Source: Streptomyces sp. A012304 (GTDB taxonomy: Bacteria; Actinomycetota; Actinomycetes; Streptomycetales; Streptomycetaceae). Taken from it: a stretch of DNA of 64,000 bases. Position 1 is the first letter of the stretch, and each line of letters opens with the position of its first letter. The stretch is from contig NZ_BQUN01000118.1 in NCBI RefSeq assembly GCF_026008495.1, positions 1 through 64,000 of the forward strand. The letters run 5' to 3'. This document shows, one piece after another, positions 42,241-50,196 of this stretch. A program made the translations under genes and the position numbers. The notes below the pieces were generated by a model. The model was not told the origin of the DNA. It searched no databases and saw only the letters and a list, made by a program, of their open reading frames with translations.

Positions 42241-42966
42241 TCAGCGCGTGCGCTTGTCGATGAGGGCGGCCAAGCCGTCCAGGATGCGCTGCAGGCCGAA
42301 CTCCCATGCCTGATCCTGCCCGTCGGACTGGGCTGTTGACGCGAGGGCCTCAGTGAGCGCGGGGAATCGCTCGCCGTGTGTCTGCATCAGAGCGCCAAGG
42401 ATGGTGCCGAGCTGGGCCTCGGGGTTGCCCGCGGGGCCTGCTGCGCGGGCTTGCTGGGTGATGCCGCGTACGTGACCCACCAGCAGGACAGCCGCGTCCA
42501 TCCGCTCGGCGCCGCTCAGCCCCGTGCCATCCAGGGCCGAGATGGCGTGCTCCAGCCAGGACAGTTCTCCAGGCCCCGGGATCCGTGGCCCGATGGTGGC
42601 GTCCAGCGCCCAGGGGTGCTGGCGAAACACGGTGAGCAGTTGGCGAGCCCATTCCTCCAGCTGTTCACGCCAGCCACCGCGCCGCGCCTTCGCCTCCGGG
42701 TAGGGGCCGATCGCGGCGTCCACCATCAGAGCGACCAACTCCGCCTTGCCTGGCACATACCGGTACAGCGCCATCTTGGTCACGCCCAGTTGGGCGGCGA
42801 CCCGCTGCATGGACACCTCGGCCAATCCCTCCGCGTCGGCGATCTCGATCCCGGCCCGCGCGATGAGGTCCAGATCGAATTTTGGTCGGGGACCTCGCGC
42901 GGGCTTGGGGTGCGGTCCCCACAGCAGCCGCACCAACTCGGCGTGCTCGCCACCCATGTCTGCCAC
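42241..42966 (-). CDS. TetR-family transcriptional regulator
   Basis: 241 aa from GTG 42966 (or ATG 42957). The N-terminal HTH is DLIARAGIEIADAEGLAEVS, MQRVAAQLGVTKMALYRYVP then GKAELVALMVDAAI, with a TetR_C-like ligand domain (WREQLEEWARQLLTVFRQHP, AAVLLVGHVRGITQQARA). Divergent from the FAD monooxygenase with two 15-bp palindromes between, so it most likely represses both. Ligand unknown, possibly the monooxygenase substrate. Confidence 0.9.
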   Translation of the reverse strand: MADMGGEHAELVRLLWGPHPKPARGPRPKFDLDLIARAGIEIADAEGLAEVSMQRVAAQLGVTKMALYRYVPGKAELVALMVDAAIGPYPEAKARRGGWREQLEEWARQLLTVFRQHPWALDATIGPRIPGPGELSWLEHAISALDGTGLSGAERMDAAVLLVGHVRGITQQARAAGPAGNPEAQLGTILGALMQTHGERFPALTEALASTAQSDGQDQAWEFGLQRILDGLAALIDKRTR

Positions 42967-42993
42967 CCCTCCACCGGCCTTGCCGAACTAACT

Positions 42994-43008
42994 GTGTCTA
43001 CGGTACAC
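42994..43008. promoter_or_regulatory. TetR operator, site 1
   Basis: GTGTCTACGGTACAC, an imperfect copy of site 2, within ACTGTG...CACAGT flanks, 27 bp upstream of the regulator start. Centres of the two sites are 26 bp apart. Confidence 0.7.
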
Positions 43009-43019
43009 AGTAATTATTA

Positions 43020-43034
43020 GTGTCCATCGGACAC
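43020..43034. promoter_or_regulatory. TetR operator, site 2
   Basis: GTGTCCATCGGACAC, a perfect 6-3-6 palindrome 21 bp upstream of the monooxygenase start, just before its RBS. AT-rich DNA (TAATTATTA) separates the sites and is a likely promoter core. Confidence 0.75.
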
Positions 43035-43055
43035 AGTTTTAGAGCGGAGGAACCC

Positions 43056-44249
43056 GTGAACAGGAACGTCCTCATCTCCGGCGCGAGTATCGCCGGTCCG
43101 GCGCTGGCTTACTGGCTGGGACGCCACGGCTTCAGGCCCACGGTCGTCGAACTGGCCCCGGCCTTACGCAAGGGGGGCCAGGCCGTCGACTTCCGTGGTG
43201 AAACGCACCTGACCGTGTTGGAGCGCATGGGCCTGATCGCCGAGCTACGACTTATCCAGACCGGCGGCAGCCCGGTGCGCTTCGTCGACGAACTCGGCCG
43301 GACACTGCTGCATCTGCCAGCCGAGTTCGCCGGCGGCGAGATAGAGGTGCTCCGCGGAGACCTGGCCAAAGTGCTGTACGAACACAGCCTCCCCCACACC
43401 GAGTACATCTTCGGCGACTCGATCACCAGCCTCACGGAGACCTCCTCCGGCGTGCGGGTCGACTTCCAAAGCGGAGCCCCGCGCGACTTCGACCTGGTCA
43501 TCGGCGCGGACGGGTTGCACTCCAACGTCCGTCGCCTCGCCTTCGGCCCGGAGGAGCGCTATGTGAGCCACCTCGGCTACTACGCCGCCACCTGGCAACT
43601 GCCCAACCACCTGGGCCTGGGAAAGGGCTCGATCGGGTACAACGTCCCGGGTCGGTTCGCCTCCGTCGGTGCCGACCACCGGGACCCGGCGCAGGCAGGG
43701 GCGTTCTTTGTATTCGCCGCGCCTGAGCTGTCGTACGACCGCCACGATCCCGAACAGCAGAAGCGTCTGATTGACAAGGCGTTCTCCGGCCTCGGCTGGG
43801 AGGTGCCCCGCCTGCTGAGCGCGCTGCACCAGGCCCCCGACCTGTACTTCGACTCGATCAGCCGGGCGGACGTGGATACCTGGTCGACGGGGCGAGTGTG
43901 CCTCGTCGGTGACGCCGCCTGCGGGGCCACCATCGGTGGCATGGGCACGGGAACCGCGGTCGTCGCCGCATACGTGCTGGCCGGCGAACTCGCGCGAGCC
44001 GAGGGCGACCATCGGGTGGCCTTCGCCCGGTACGAGAGCAGGCTCCGGAAGTACGCCAGGGGGTGTCAGGCAGGCGGCGGCCGCACCGGGAAGTTCCTCG
44101 CGCCCGGCACCACCGCCGGCATACGGTTCCGCAACACCGTCTTGTCCCGTCCTTTGTTCCTGAACGGAATGCTCAGGCTGGGGGAGAAAGTCAGCAGCAC
44201 CGTGACCCTGCCCGACTATCCAGCCGACACCAGCCGCGTCAGCCGTTGA
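43056..44249 (+). CDS. FAD-dependent aromatic monooxygenase (TetR-regulated)
   Basis: 397 aa from GTG 43056 with GCGGAGG upstream. PF01494-type flavoprotein: VLISGASIAGPALAYWLGRH (GxGxxG-like GASIAG), FDLVIGADGLHSNVRRLAFG (the DG motif), and RVCLVGDAACGATIGGMGTG (the GD motif) before the C-terminal helix. It resembles TetX-like and PhzS-like hydroxylases, which act on aromatics or antibiotics. Codon 37 is TTA, rare in Streptomyces and read by the bldA tRNA, so expression may be tied to development. Substrate unknown. Confidence 0.9.
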   Translation: MNRNVLISGASIAGPALAYWLGRHGFRPTVVELAPALRKGGQAVDFRGETHLTVLERMGLIAELRLIQTGGSPVRFVDELGRTLLHLPAEFAGGEIEVLRGDLAKVLYEHSLPHTEYIFGDSITSLTETSSGVRVDFQSGAPRDFDLVIGADGLHSNVRRLAFGPEERYVSHLGYYAATWQLPNHLGLGKGSIGYNVPGRFASVGADHRDPAQAGAFFVFAAPELSYDRHDPEQQKRLIDKAFSGLGWEVPRLLSALHQAPDLYFDSISRADVDTWSTGRVCLVGDAACGATIGGMGTGTAVVAAYVLAGELARAEGDHRVAFARYESRLRKYARGCQAGGGRTGKFLAPGTTAGIRFRNTVLSRPLFLNGMLRLGEKVSSTVTLPDYPADTSRVSR

Positions 44250-44253
44250 TCGG

Positions 44254-44793
44254 CTACCTTGGCGACGCCCTGGGGCGTGGCGCGTTGAGGCGAGACATCA
44301 GTTCGCGGTTGGCCGCCCGGGCGGCGTCGAGGTCTTGGTCGCGTTTTTCGAGCTGGTTGGTCAGGTCCACCACCTGCTGTTCCAGGGACGTGATGCGGCG
44401 TTGAAGTTCCTCGATGTCGGTGGGCGTGCCGATACCGGATTCTGCCCAGACCCGTTCACCGAGCAAGGCGCTTAGCTTCTGCTCCAGTTGTCGGATATGA
44501 GTGGCCTGGCGGCTGAGGCGGTCATGAGCGTTGGCGAGGTCGGCCTTCAAGGAGTCACGGCTGACCTGCGGGCCGTTCGCATGAGTGCCGGGCGGGTTGC
44601 TGGCGGCAGCGTGGACCTGGCTGAGCAGGTCGCGGTGCCGGTAGAGAAAGGTGCGATCCACGCCAGCCGCGCGGGCCACTGCTGAGACGCTGATCTCGGA
44701 CCCGTTCGCGTTGGCCGTCCGGAGAGCCTTGAGTACCCGTTCGCGGCGGCGGGCGGAGTCGGCTCGACGGCCTTGAATCATGGGGTTGGTCAT
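44254..44793 (-). CDS. DUF6262-type transposition accessory protein (TnpC-like)
   Basis: 179 aa from ATG 44793, overlapping the recombinase stop (ATGA). An N-terminal HTH-like part (RRRERVLKALRTANANGSEI, VSAVARAAGVDRTFLYRHRD) is followed by a coiled coil (LEQKLSALLGERVW, ELQRRITSLEQQVVDLTNQL, EKRDQDLDAARAANREL). This is the layout of the small protein encoded after the two tyrosine recombinases of Tn554-like elements. It stops 4 bp from the monooxygenase stop. Confidence 0.8.
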   Translation of the reverse strand: MTNPMIQGRRADSARRRERVLKALRTANANGSEISVSAVARAAGVDRTFLYRHRDLLSQVHAAASNPPGTHANGPQVSRDSLKADLANAHDRLSRQATHIRQLEQKLSALLGERVWAESGIGTPTDIEELQRRITSLEQQVVDLTNQLEKRDQDLDAARAANRELMSRLNAPRPRASPR

Positions 44794-46172
44794 GCGGGTC
44801 GCTCCGGTCGGACGTCGGGCAGGGGCTGTCGGATCCGGGGTAGGCCGAGGCCGACGAGGCCGTTGCGGGCGCGGCGGACAATCGTGACGGCTTCGAGGGT
44901 CTGAGCGTGGTCTTCCTCGGTGAGTTGGTCGAGCTCGCCGCGCACCCGGTCGATAAGGCGGCGGATGCGGCTGATCTCCTCGTCCGAGGGCATTGCCTCG
45001 TTCTTGGCCCAGGTGTCCGCGTCGACCACGGTCAGGAGGCGCTCCCGGTTGCGCAGCAGGTCGCCGAGGTATGACTCAAGGTCGGGCAGGTAGGAGACGT
45101 CGGTGCGGAAGTGCCCGCAGCCGACGCAGCGGAATCTGACCGGGCAGTCCTGGCCGCCAGCGGCGACGTTGCTGGGTTCGGTGCAGACCCCGTAGGGAAC
45201 GGCTACTTCGCCGATGGCGCGGCGGGCGTGCTCGGAGTCCAGGAGTGCTTTTGCTTCCCGCCAGATCCGTTTGCCGTGGCGGTCGAACTGCATGGTGGTC
45301 ACTCGCTCGACAGCCTCACGTAGGCGCTTCTCGCTGACCCGGTAGTAGCACTGGGTGGTGGTCATGTCCCGGTGATCCATGAGGTCTCGCAGGACATCCG
45401 GTGGGACGCCGGCGTCCGCGTGACGCTGGGCGAAACTGTGCCGGTAGGCGTAGAGGAAGATGCGCCCCTTGTCGAAGGGCAGCATTTTGGTGACCAGTTG
45501 GCCGCTGTCCTCGACCGCTGTAGGAACGGCGAGCTCGGGCAGCGAGGCGACCCAGCGCCTGTGACGGTTGCTGACCCAGTTCTCGCTGATGGGCTTGGTT
45601 CCGTCCGGGTTCATCACCGGCGAGGGCAGCAGCTTGAGCTCCCTGGGACGTGTCTGGGGGAACCGGTCACGGATTGCCTTCTGCTGCTTGGTGATCAGCG
45701 TGGCCGTCGCTTCGGAGATCGGCAGCCGACGTCCGAGTCGGTTGGCCTTGTGGTTGTCGTAGACCAGGACGGCTTTCCCGTCGTGCTCACGCCTGAGGCA
45801 GTCCCAGGGGAGGCGACAGATGTCCTCGGGGCGGCGACCGGTGTCGACCAGCAGCTCCACTGCGACGCGGACCTCCCCTTCGAGCTGGTCGAGGCAGGCA
45901 CACAGGTGCTGGAGAACCTCGGCGGGCAGATCCCGTCCTGCCTCCTGGTCTTCAGGAAGATCCGGCATGTCCTCGCGGGTGAGGACGAAGTCGTCGGGGA
46001 GTCCATGCAGTGGGCGGCCGGGCCGGGTCAGGGCCAGGGTGCGCATCCGTCCCAGCACCTGTCGTGCCGCCTGGGCGTGACGGAAGCGGACCTGGCCGCT
46101 GATGACGTCCTGGGTCTGGAGATAGGCCAGCCGGTTCAGGAAGGCGGTGATGTCTGTCCGCTCAAGGAGCAC
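44790..46172 (-). CDS. Tn554-type tyrosine recombinase (TnpB-like), N-terminally truncated
   Basis: 460 aa from the first usable start in this window. The catalytic core is present: VELLVDTGRRPEDICRLPWD (Arg), FLYAYRHSFAQRHADAGVPP (His-x-x-Arg region), DLMDHRDMTTTQCYYRVSEK (nucleophile Tyr). A Cys-rich segment (CPVRFRCVGCGHFRTDVSYL) follows, typical of TnpB-like enzymes. Full-length relatives are ~600-700 aa, so about 200 residues are missing, and the partner TnpA gene is absent. It overlaps the DUF6262 gene, as in intact elements. The break lies at about 46175-46206 beside the cobW remnant. Confidence 0.88.
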   Translation of the reverse strand: MLLERTDITAFLNRLAYLQTQDVISGQVRFRHAQAARQVLGRMRTLALTRPGRPLHGLPDDFVLTREDMPDLPEDQEAGRDLPAEVLQHLCACLDQLEGEVRVAVELLVDTGRRPEDICRLPWDCLRREHDGKAVLVYDNHKANRLGRRLPISEATATLITKQQKAIRDRFPQTRPRELKLLPSPVMNPDGTKPISENWVSNRHRRWVASLPELAVPTAVEDSGQLVTKMLPFDKGRIFLYAYRHSFAQRHADAGVPPDVLRDLMDHRDMTTTQCYYRVSEKRLREAVERVTTMQFDRHGKRIWREAKALLDSEHARRAIGEVAVPYGVCTEPSNVAAGGQDCPVRFRCVGCGHFRTDVSYLPDLESYLGDLLRNRERLLTVVDADTWAKNEAMPSDEEISRIRRLIDRVRGELDQLTEEDHAQTLEAVTIVRRARNGLVGLGLPRIRQPLPDVRPERPA

Positions 46173-46206
46173 AACGTCCCACTACACAAGGAGGACACCG
46201 AGAGAA

Positions 46207-46587
46207 GTGGACCTTCGTGACCGAGGCATGGACAGCGGGGCGTACGGGACGGTGCTGCGCTCCAAGGGGTTCTTCACACTGGCCACCCGTCCGCGGGTGA
46301 CGGGCCTGTGGTCGCAGGCCGGTTCGGTGGCCCGCTTCGGGCCGTCCGCCGCCCGGGACACCGACGCGCCGTACGCGCAGGAGCTGGTGTTCATCGGCAC
46401 GCATCTGGACGCGGACGCCCTGCGCGCGGCTCTCGACGGCTGCCTCCTGGCCGAAGGCGAGAGGGTGCCGGCCGACGATCCGTTCCCGGCGTGGGAGACC
46501 CACGGCGTCGACGAGGCCTGCGAGCACGAGCAGCGCCGCGTCGGCCACGGGCGGGAATCACCACGTCCCGTACGCGTTGAACACCGT
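46207..46587 (+). pseudogene. CobW-family GTPase C-terminal remnant
   Basis: The plus strand encodes SGAYGTVLRSKGFFTLATRP, RVTGLWSQAGSVARFGPSAA, ELVFIGTHLDADALRAALDG and CLLAEGERVPADDPFPAWET, the CobW_C domain that closes YciC/CobW zinc-chaperone GTPases. The N-terminal GTPase domain and start are absent; the frame begins right beside the truncated recombinase. The usual stop after CEHE is also lost, so the frame continues into the LLM gene. It has lost the GTPase and cannot work as one. Confidence 0.85.
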
Positions 46588-47616
46588 GTGAGCTCTGCGA
46601 TCGAAGCCGTCCGCTTCTCCGTCCTGGACCGCTCCCGCACCCGCGAGGGCCGCCCGCCCGCCGAGGCGCTGCGGGACACCGTGGCGCTGGCCCGGGAGGC
46701 CGAGGCGCTCGGGTACCACCGTTTCTGGGTGTCCGAGCACCATGGTGTGCCCGGCGTCGCGGGTTCCGCGCCGACCGTCCTCGCGGCCGCCGTCGCCGCC
46801 GCCACGGACACGATCCGGGTCGGCACGGGCGGGGTGATGCTGCCCAACCACCGGCCGCTGGTCGTGGCCGAGCAGTTCGGGGTGCTGGAGTCGCTGTTCC
46901 CCGGCCGGATCGACATGGGTCTGGGCCGTTCGGTGGGCTTCACCGACGGCGTGCGCCGGGCCCTGGGGCGCGACAAGGACGACGCCGAGGACTTCGCGGC
47001 CCAGCTGCGGGAGCTGCTCGGCTGGTTCCGGGGCACCTCGCCGACCGGGGTGCGCGCGCGACCCGCCGAGGGCCTGAGCGTGCCGCCGTTCGTGCTGGCC
47101 ATGGGCGAGGGGGCGCGCATCGCGGCGGAGGCGGGCCTGCCGATGGTCATCGGTGACCTGCGCGACCGCGACCGGATACGGCGCGGCATCGACCGCTACC
47201 GGGACCGCTTCCGTCCCTCCCCGTGGGCGGCCGAGCCGTACGTCGTCGTCTCGGGCACCGTCGCCGTGGCCCGGACGGCCGAGGAGGCCCGTCGGCTGCT
47301 GGTCCCGGAGGCCTGGTCGATGGCGTATGCGCGCACCCACGGCACCTTCCCGCCGCTGCCGCCGGCCGAGGACGTCGAACGGCGGACGATGACCGCCAAG
47401 GAACGCGAGTTCTACACGTCCGGTCTCACGGGCCACATCGCCGGCACCGACGAGCAGGTCGCTCAGGAGCTGGAGACCCTGGTGAAGGAGACGGAGGCCC
47501 AGGAGATCCTGGTCACGACCAGCACCCATGATCGTGGTGCGCTGCTGGACTCCTACCGGCGGCTGGCCGGCATCGTGAACCCGGTGGGCAACCTGCCCTC
47601 GGTCGGGCCGTCCTGA
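46588..47616 (+). CDS. LLM-class flavin-dependent monooxygenase
   Basis: 342 aa from GTG 46588 (VSSAIEAVRFSVLDRSRTRE); no clear RBS is seen and the frame is open from the cobW remnant, so a fused reading is possible. Bacterial luciferase-like fold: LAREAEALGYHRFWVSEHHG, VRVGTGGVMLPNHRPLVVAE (family LLPHH-like motif), LFPGRIDMGLGRSVGFTDG and EGARIAAEAGLPMVIG. These enzymes use FMNH2 or F420 with O2 or an aldehyde/alkane donor. Substrate unknown. Confidence 0.9.
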   Translation: MSSAIEAVRFSVLDRSRTREGRPPAEALRDTVALAREAEALGYHRFWVSEHHGVPGVAGSAPTVLAAAVAAATDTIRVGTGGVMLPNHRPLVVAEQFGVLESLFPGRIDMGLGRSVGFTDGVRRALGRDKDDAEDFAAQLRELLGWFRGTSPTGVRARPAEGLSVPPFVLAMGEGARIAAEAGLPMVIGDLRDRDRIRRGIDRYRDRFRPSPWAAEPYVVVSGTVAVARTAEEARRLLVPEAWSMAYARTHGTFPPLPPAEDVERRTMTAKEREFYTSGLTGHIAGTDEQVAQELETLVKETEAQEILVTTSTHDRGALLDSYRRLAGIVNPVGNLPSVGPS

Positions 47617-47627
47617 CGCCCCAGAGG

Positions 47628-47816
47628 TCAGTCGTTCACGTCCGAGCGGCCGGAGCTGCGGCTTCCACGCCCGGCCACGCTCAGCAGCTCGCCGGCCGCC
47701 CGGAAGACGGCAGCCACCACGCGCACCCAGCGCGGGCCGCCCCGCGCCGCCCACACCACGCAGACGCACCCGCCCACGACGAGCGCGAGCAGGCACGACA
47801 CAACGAGCAGTTCCAT
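47628..47816 (-). CDS. Small membrane protein of unknown function
   Basis: 62 aa, MELLVVSCLLALVVGGCVCV then VWAARGGPRWVRVVAAVFRA, with one TM helix and a charged tail. A GGGGAT-type RBS precedes the ATG. No family recognised; similar small membrane proteins are common in Streptomyces. Confidence 0.6.
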   Translation of the reverse strand: MELLVVSCLLALVVGGCVCVVWAARGGPRWVRVVAAVFRAAGELLSVAGRGSRSSGRSDVND

Positions 47817-47882
47817 GGAGATCCCCGGTCACCGTTCTCACCATCACGGTCGGCGCCATCTTCGCAGCACGGCCGGCAAGCC

Positions 47883-48947
47883 CTACGCCCGCCCCCGTCG
47901 CTGCTCGCGCCAGGCCCGGTAGTGGTCCACGAGGGTCTCCTCGACCGGGCGGTAGGTGAGGCCCAGTTCCTCGACGCCACGGCGGTTGTCGACACGGAAG
48001 CGGATGCCGAGGTGCCCCCGGATGTAGTCCTGGGTGAGGCCGAAGGCGGGGCCGAGGAAGCGGACCGGCCAGTGCGGGAGGGCGGTGCGGGGCAGGCGCG
48101 GGGAGCGGGGGTGGTGGGCGCGCAGGATCCTCGCCATCTCGTGGAACGACGTCATCTCCGGGGCGGCGACGATGTACCGGCCGTGCGCCTCGGGCCGTTC
48201 CGCCGCCGCGATGTGGGCGGCCGCCACGTCGCGCACGTCGGCCGTGGTGAAGCTGAAGTCGGGGGCGCCGTAGAAGAAGTACCCCTTGAACAGCTCGTCC
48301 AGGAGGAACAGGCTGCCGGAGTCCGAGGCCGGGGTGAGGGACGGGCCCAGGATCAGGCCGGGGTTGACGGAGACCATGTCCCAGCGGTCCTGGGCGTGCG
48401 CCGCCTCCCAGGCCGCCCGCTCGGCGACCGTCTTGGCGTAGTGGTAGGGGTTGTTCTCCACGGTGCTCGTGGTGTTGAAGTACTTCTCCGACAGCGTCCG
48501 GTCGTCCATCTCCAGGACGTCGGCGTAGTCACCGAAGATCGCCCCGACGGTGGAGGTGAACACCAGCCGTTCCACGGTCTCCGTGCGGTCGATGCCGGCC
48601 AGGACGTTGCGGGTGCCGCGCAGTGCCGGTTCCACCATGTCGCGGCGGCCGTCCTTGATCTTCTCCGGCATCAGGAAGGGCGAGGCCACATGGAAGACGA
48701 CGGCGCAGCCCTTCATCGCCTCGTCGAAGGAGCCGTCCTCGAGGAGGTCCGCCTCGAAGAGGTCGAGGCGGCCCGGGTGCGCGGCCCGCATCGCGTGCAG
48801 GGGCCGCAGTTTCGCCGCGCTCGCGGTGGGGCGCACCGTGGTGCGCACCCGGTGGCCGCGCTCCAGCAGCTGCTGTACGAGGTGCGCGGCGACGAAGCCG
48901 CTGCCACCGGTCACCAGGACCGGCCGGCCGGCCGGGGTTGCACTCAC
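47883..48947 (-). CDS. NAD(P)-dependent reductase (dihydroflavonol reductase-like SDR)
   Basis: 354 aa from GTG 48947. Extended SDR: VLVTGGSGFVAAHLVQQLLE (Gly-rich loop), VRTTVRPTASAAKL, VVFHVASPFLMPEKIKDGRR, RLVFTSTVGAIFGDYAD and NPYHYAKTVAERAAWEAAHA with the YxxxK pair, and VSVNPGLILGPSLTPASDSG. The R after beta2 (VRPT) suggests NADPH. It fits reductases of carbonyl compounds. Next gene downstream is a small membrane protein; none is obviously linked. Confidence 0.9.
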   Translation of the reverse strand: MSATPAGRPVLVTGGSGFVAAHLVQQLLERGHRVRTTVRPTASAAKLRPLHAMRAAHPGRLDLFEADLLEDGSFDEAMKGCAVVFHVASPFLMPEKIKDGRRDMVEPALRGTRNVLAGIDRTETVERLVFTSTVGAIFGDYADVLEMDDRTLSEKYFNTTSTVENNPYHYAKTVAERAAWEAAHAQDRWDMVSVNPGLILGPSLTPASDSGSLFLLDELFKGYFFYGAPDFSFTTADVRDVAAAHIAAAERPEAHGRYIVAAPEMTSFHEMARILRAHHPRSPRLPRTALPHWPVRFLGPAFGLTQDYIRGHLGIRFRVDNRRGVEELGLTYRPVEETLVDHYRAWREQRRGRA

Positions 48948-49110
48948 GCGCGCGCTCCTCGGGAGGGTCGGGTACCGGGTCGAGATCTGTCATGATCGCA
49001 CCATCACCGGTCGACCGACCCTCGCCCACGAGGAATTCGCCGCAGGCGGCCGGCTGGACGCGTACGTCAACTCCCCCTGCCGGTCGGTCGAGAGCGCCCG
49101 GGACGGCGAG

Positions 49111-50196
49111 TCACCGGCCGCCCGCCTCGACGCGGCCGACCGCCCGGGCCTCCTGCGGGAGTCCCTCTTCGCCCTGGACCGCCGGCCCCGCCCCCGCGAC
49201 ACCTGCCTCCGCTGGGAAGTCGCCCACCAGCCGCTGCCGGGCCGGCCCGCTCCCGCCCTCCTCGGCCCGCCGGAGCACATCGCCTCGACCGCCGACCCGC
49301 ACGCCCGGCGAGCCCGGGTTCGGACAGCGGCCCGCTCGGCCGGCCACGGCGAGGTCCTGGACGGCTGAGGAGAGGACCTGCTCCTCGTGCGGCCGGGCGG
49401 CGGGCAGGGTCCACGCCCCGGCGGCCGCGGCCAGGCTCCTGCGATCGGGATGGGCCGTCGGGGGGATCGGCGGGCCCGCCTCCACCTCCGCCACGAGGTG
49501 CCGGGCCGTCGCGACGCGCCACAGGGAGGCGAGGAGGGAGTCGTCGCCGACGAAGGCGGGGGTCGTGCTGGCGGTGCCGTCGGCGGAGCGGTAGCGGATG
49601 CGGACCGGCTGGACGGGGGCGCCCGCGTCCAACGCGGCCTGGAAGACGGCCCGTCGGAAGTGGCCCTGCGCGCGGCCGCACCAGGTGCTGCCCTCGGGGA
49701 ACACCGCGACGGCCTGCCCGGCACGCAGCGCGGCGGCGAGCCGGGCGACCGTGCCGGGCAGCGCGCGCAGCCGGTCGCGGTCGATGAACAGGGCGCCGCC
49801 GCGCTCGGCGAGCGCTCCCGCGACGGGCCACTGCCGCACCTCGGTCTTGGCGAGCATCCGGGCCGGCCGGACGGCGGCCAGCAGCGGGATGTCCAGCCAG
49901 GAGATGTGGTTGGCGACCAGCAGCAGTCCGCCGGCGGGTGCGGGCGTCCCCGTGACACGGACCCGCACGCCCGCCGCCCGCACGACCGCCCGGCTCCACC
50001 GCCGTACCACCGCGGCCGGGATCCTCCCGCTCGTCCGGGTGGCCCCCCGGCCGAGCGGCGACAGGAGGATCCCGGTGAGGACGAGCAGCACCACGGCGGC
50101 CAGCCGCAGCACTGCCCGCGGTACGGCGGTCAGGGACGCCGTCGCCTCCACGCATGCCCTCGGGGTGCAGGGCGCGCTGGGCAGCCAGACGCTCAT
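49111..50196 (-). CDS. olsA: Lyso-ornithine lipid acyltransferase (PlsC/OlsA family)
   Basis: 361 aa from ATG 50196, sharing one base with the olsB stop. One or two TM helices at the N-terminus (LRLAAVVLLVLTGILLSPLG) precede the PlsC motifs: LLVANHISWLDIPLL (NHxxxxD), GALFIDRDRLRALPG, and AVFPEGSTWCGRAQG (FPEG). The enzyme adds the second acyl chain. Family members end at about 290 aa; the final ~70 residues here are Gly/Arg/Val-rich and look like read-through of unrelated DNA. The name is by family and by pairing with olsB. Confidence 0.85.
   Translation of the reverse strand: MSVWLPSAPCTPRACVEATASLTAVPRAVLRLAAVVLLVLTGILLSPLGRGATRTSGRIPAAVVRRWSRAVVRAAGVRVRVTGTPAPAGGLLLVANHISWLDIPLLAAVRPARMLAKTEVRQWPVAGALAERGGALFIDRDRLRALPGTVARLAAALRAGQAVAVFPEGSTWCGRAQGHFRRAVFQAALDAGAPVQPVRIRYRSADGTASTTPAFVGDDSLLASLWRVATARHLVAEVEAGPPIPPTAHPDRRSLAAAAGAWTLPAARPHEEQVLSSAVQDLAVAGRAGRCPNPGSPGVRVGGRGDVLRRAEEGGSGPARQRLVGDFPAEAGVAGAGPAVQGEEGLPQEARAVGRVEAGGR

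Noticed and set aside
48990-49371. Plus-strand frame ending 49371 as a separate gene
   Set aside because: No start, RBS or family match; it overlaps the antisense acyltransferase tail and is only noted as an alternative.
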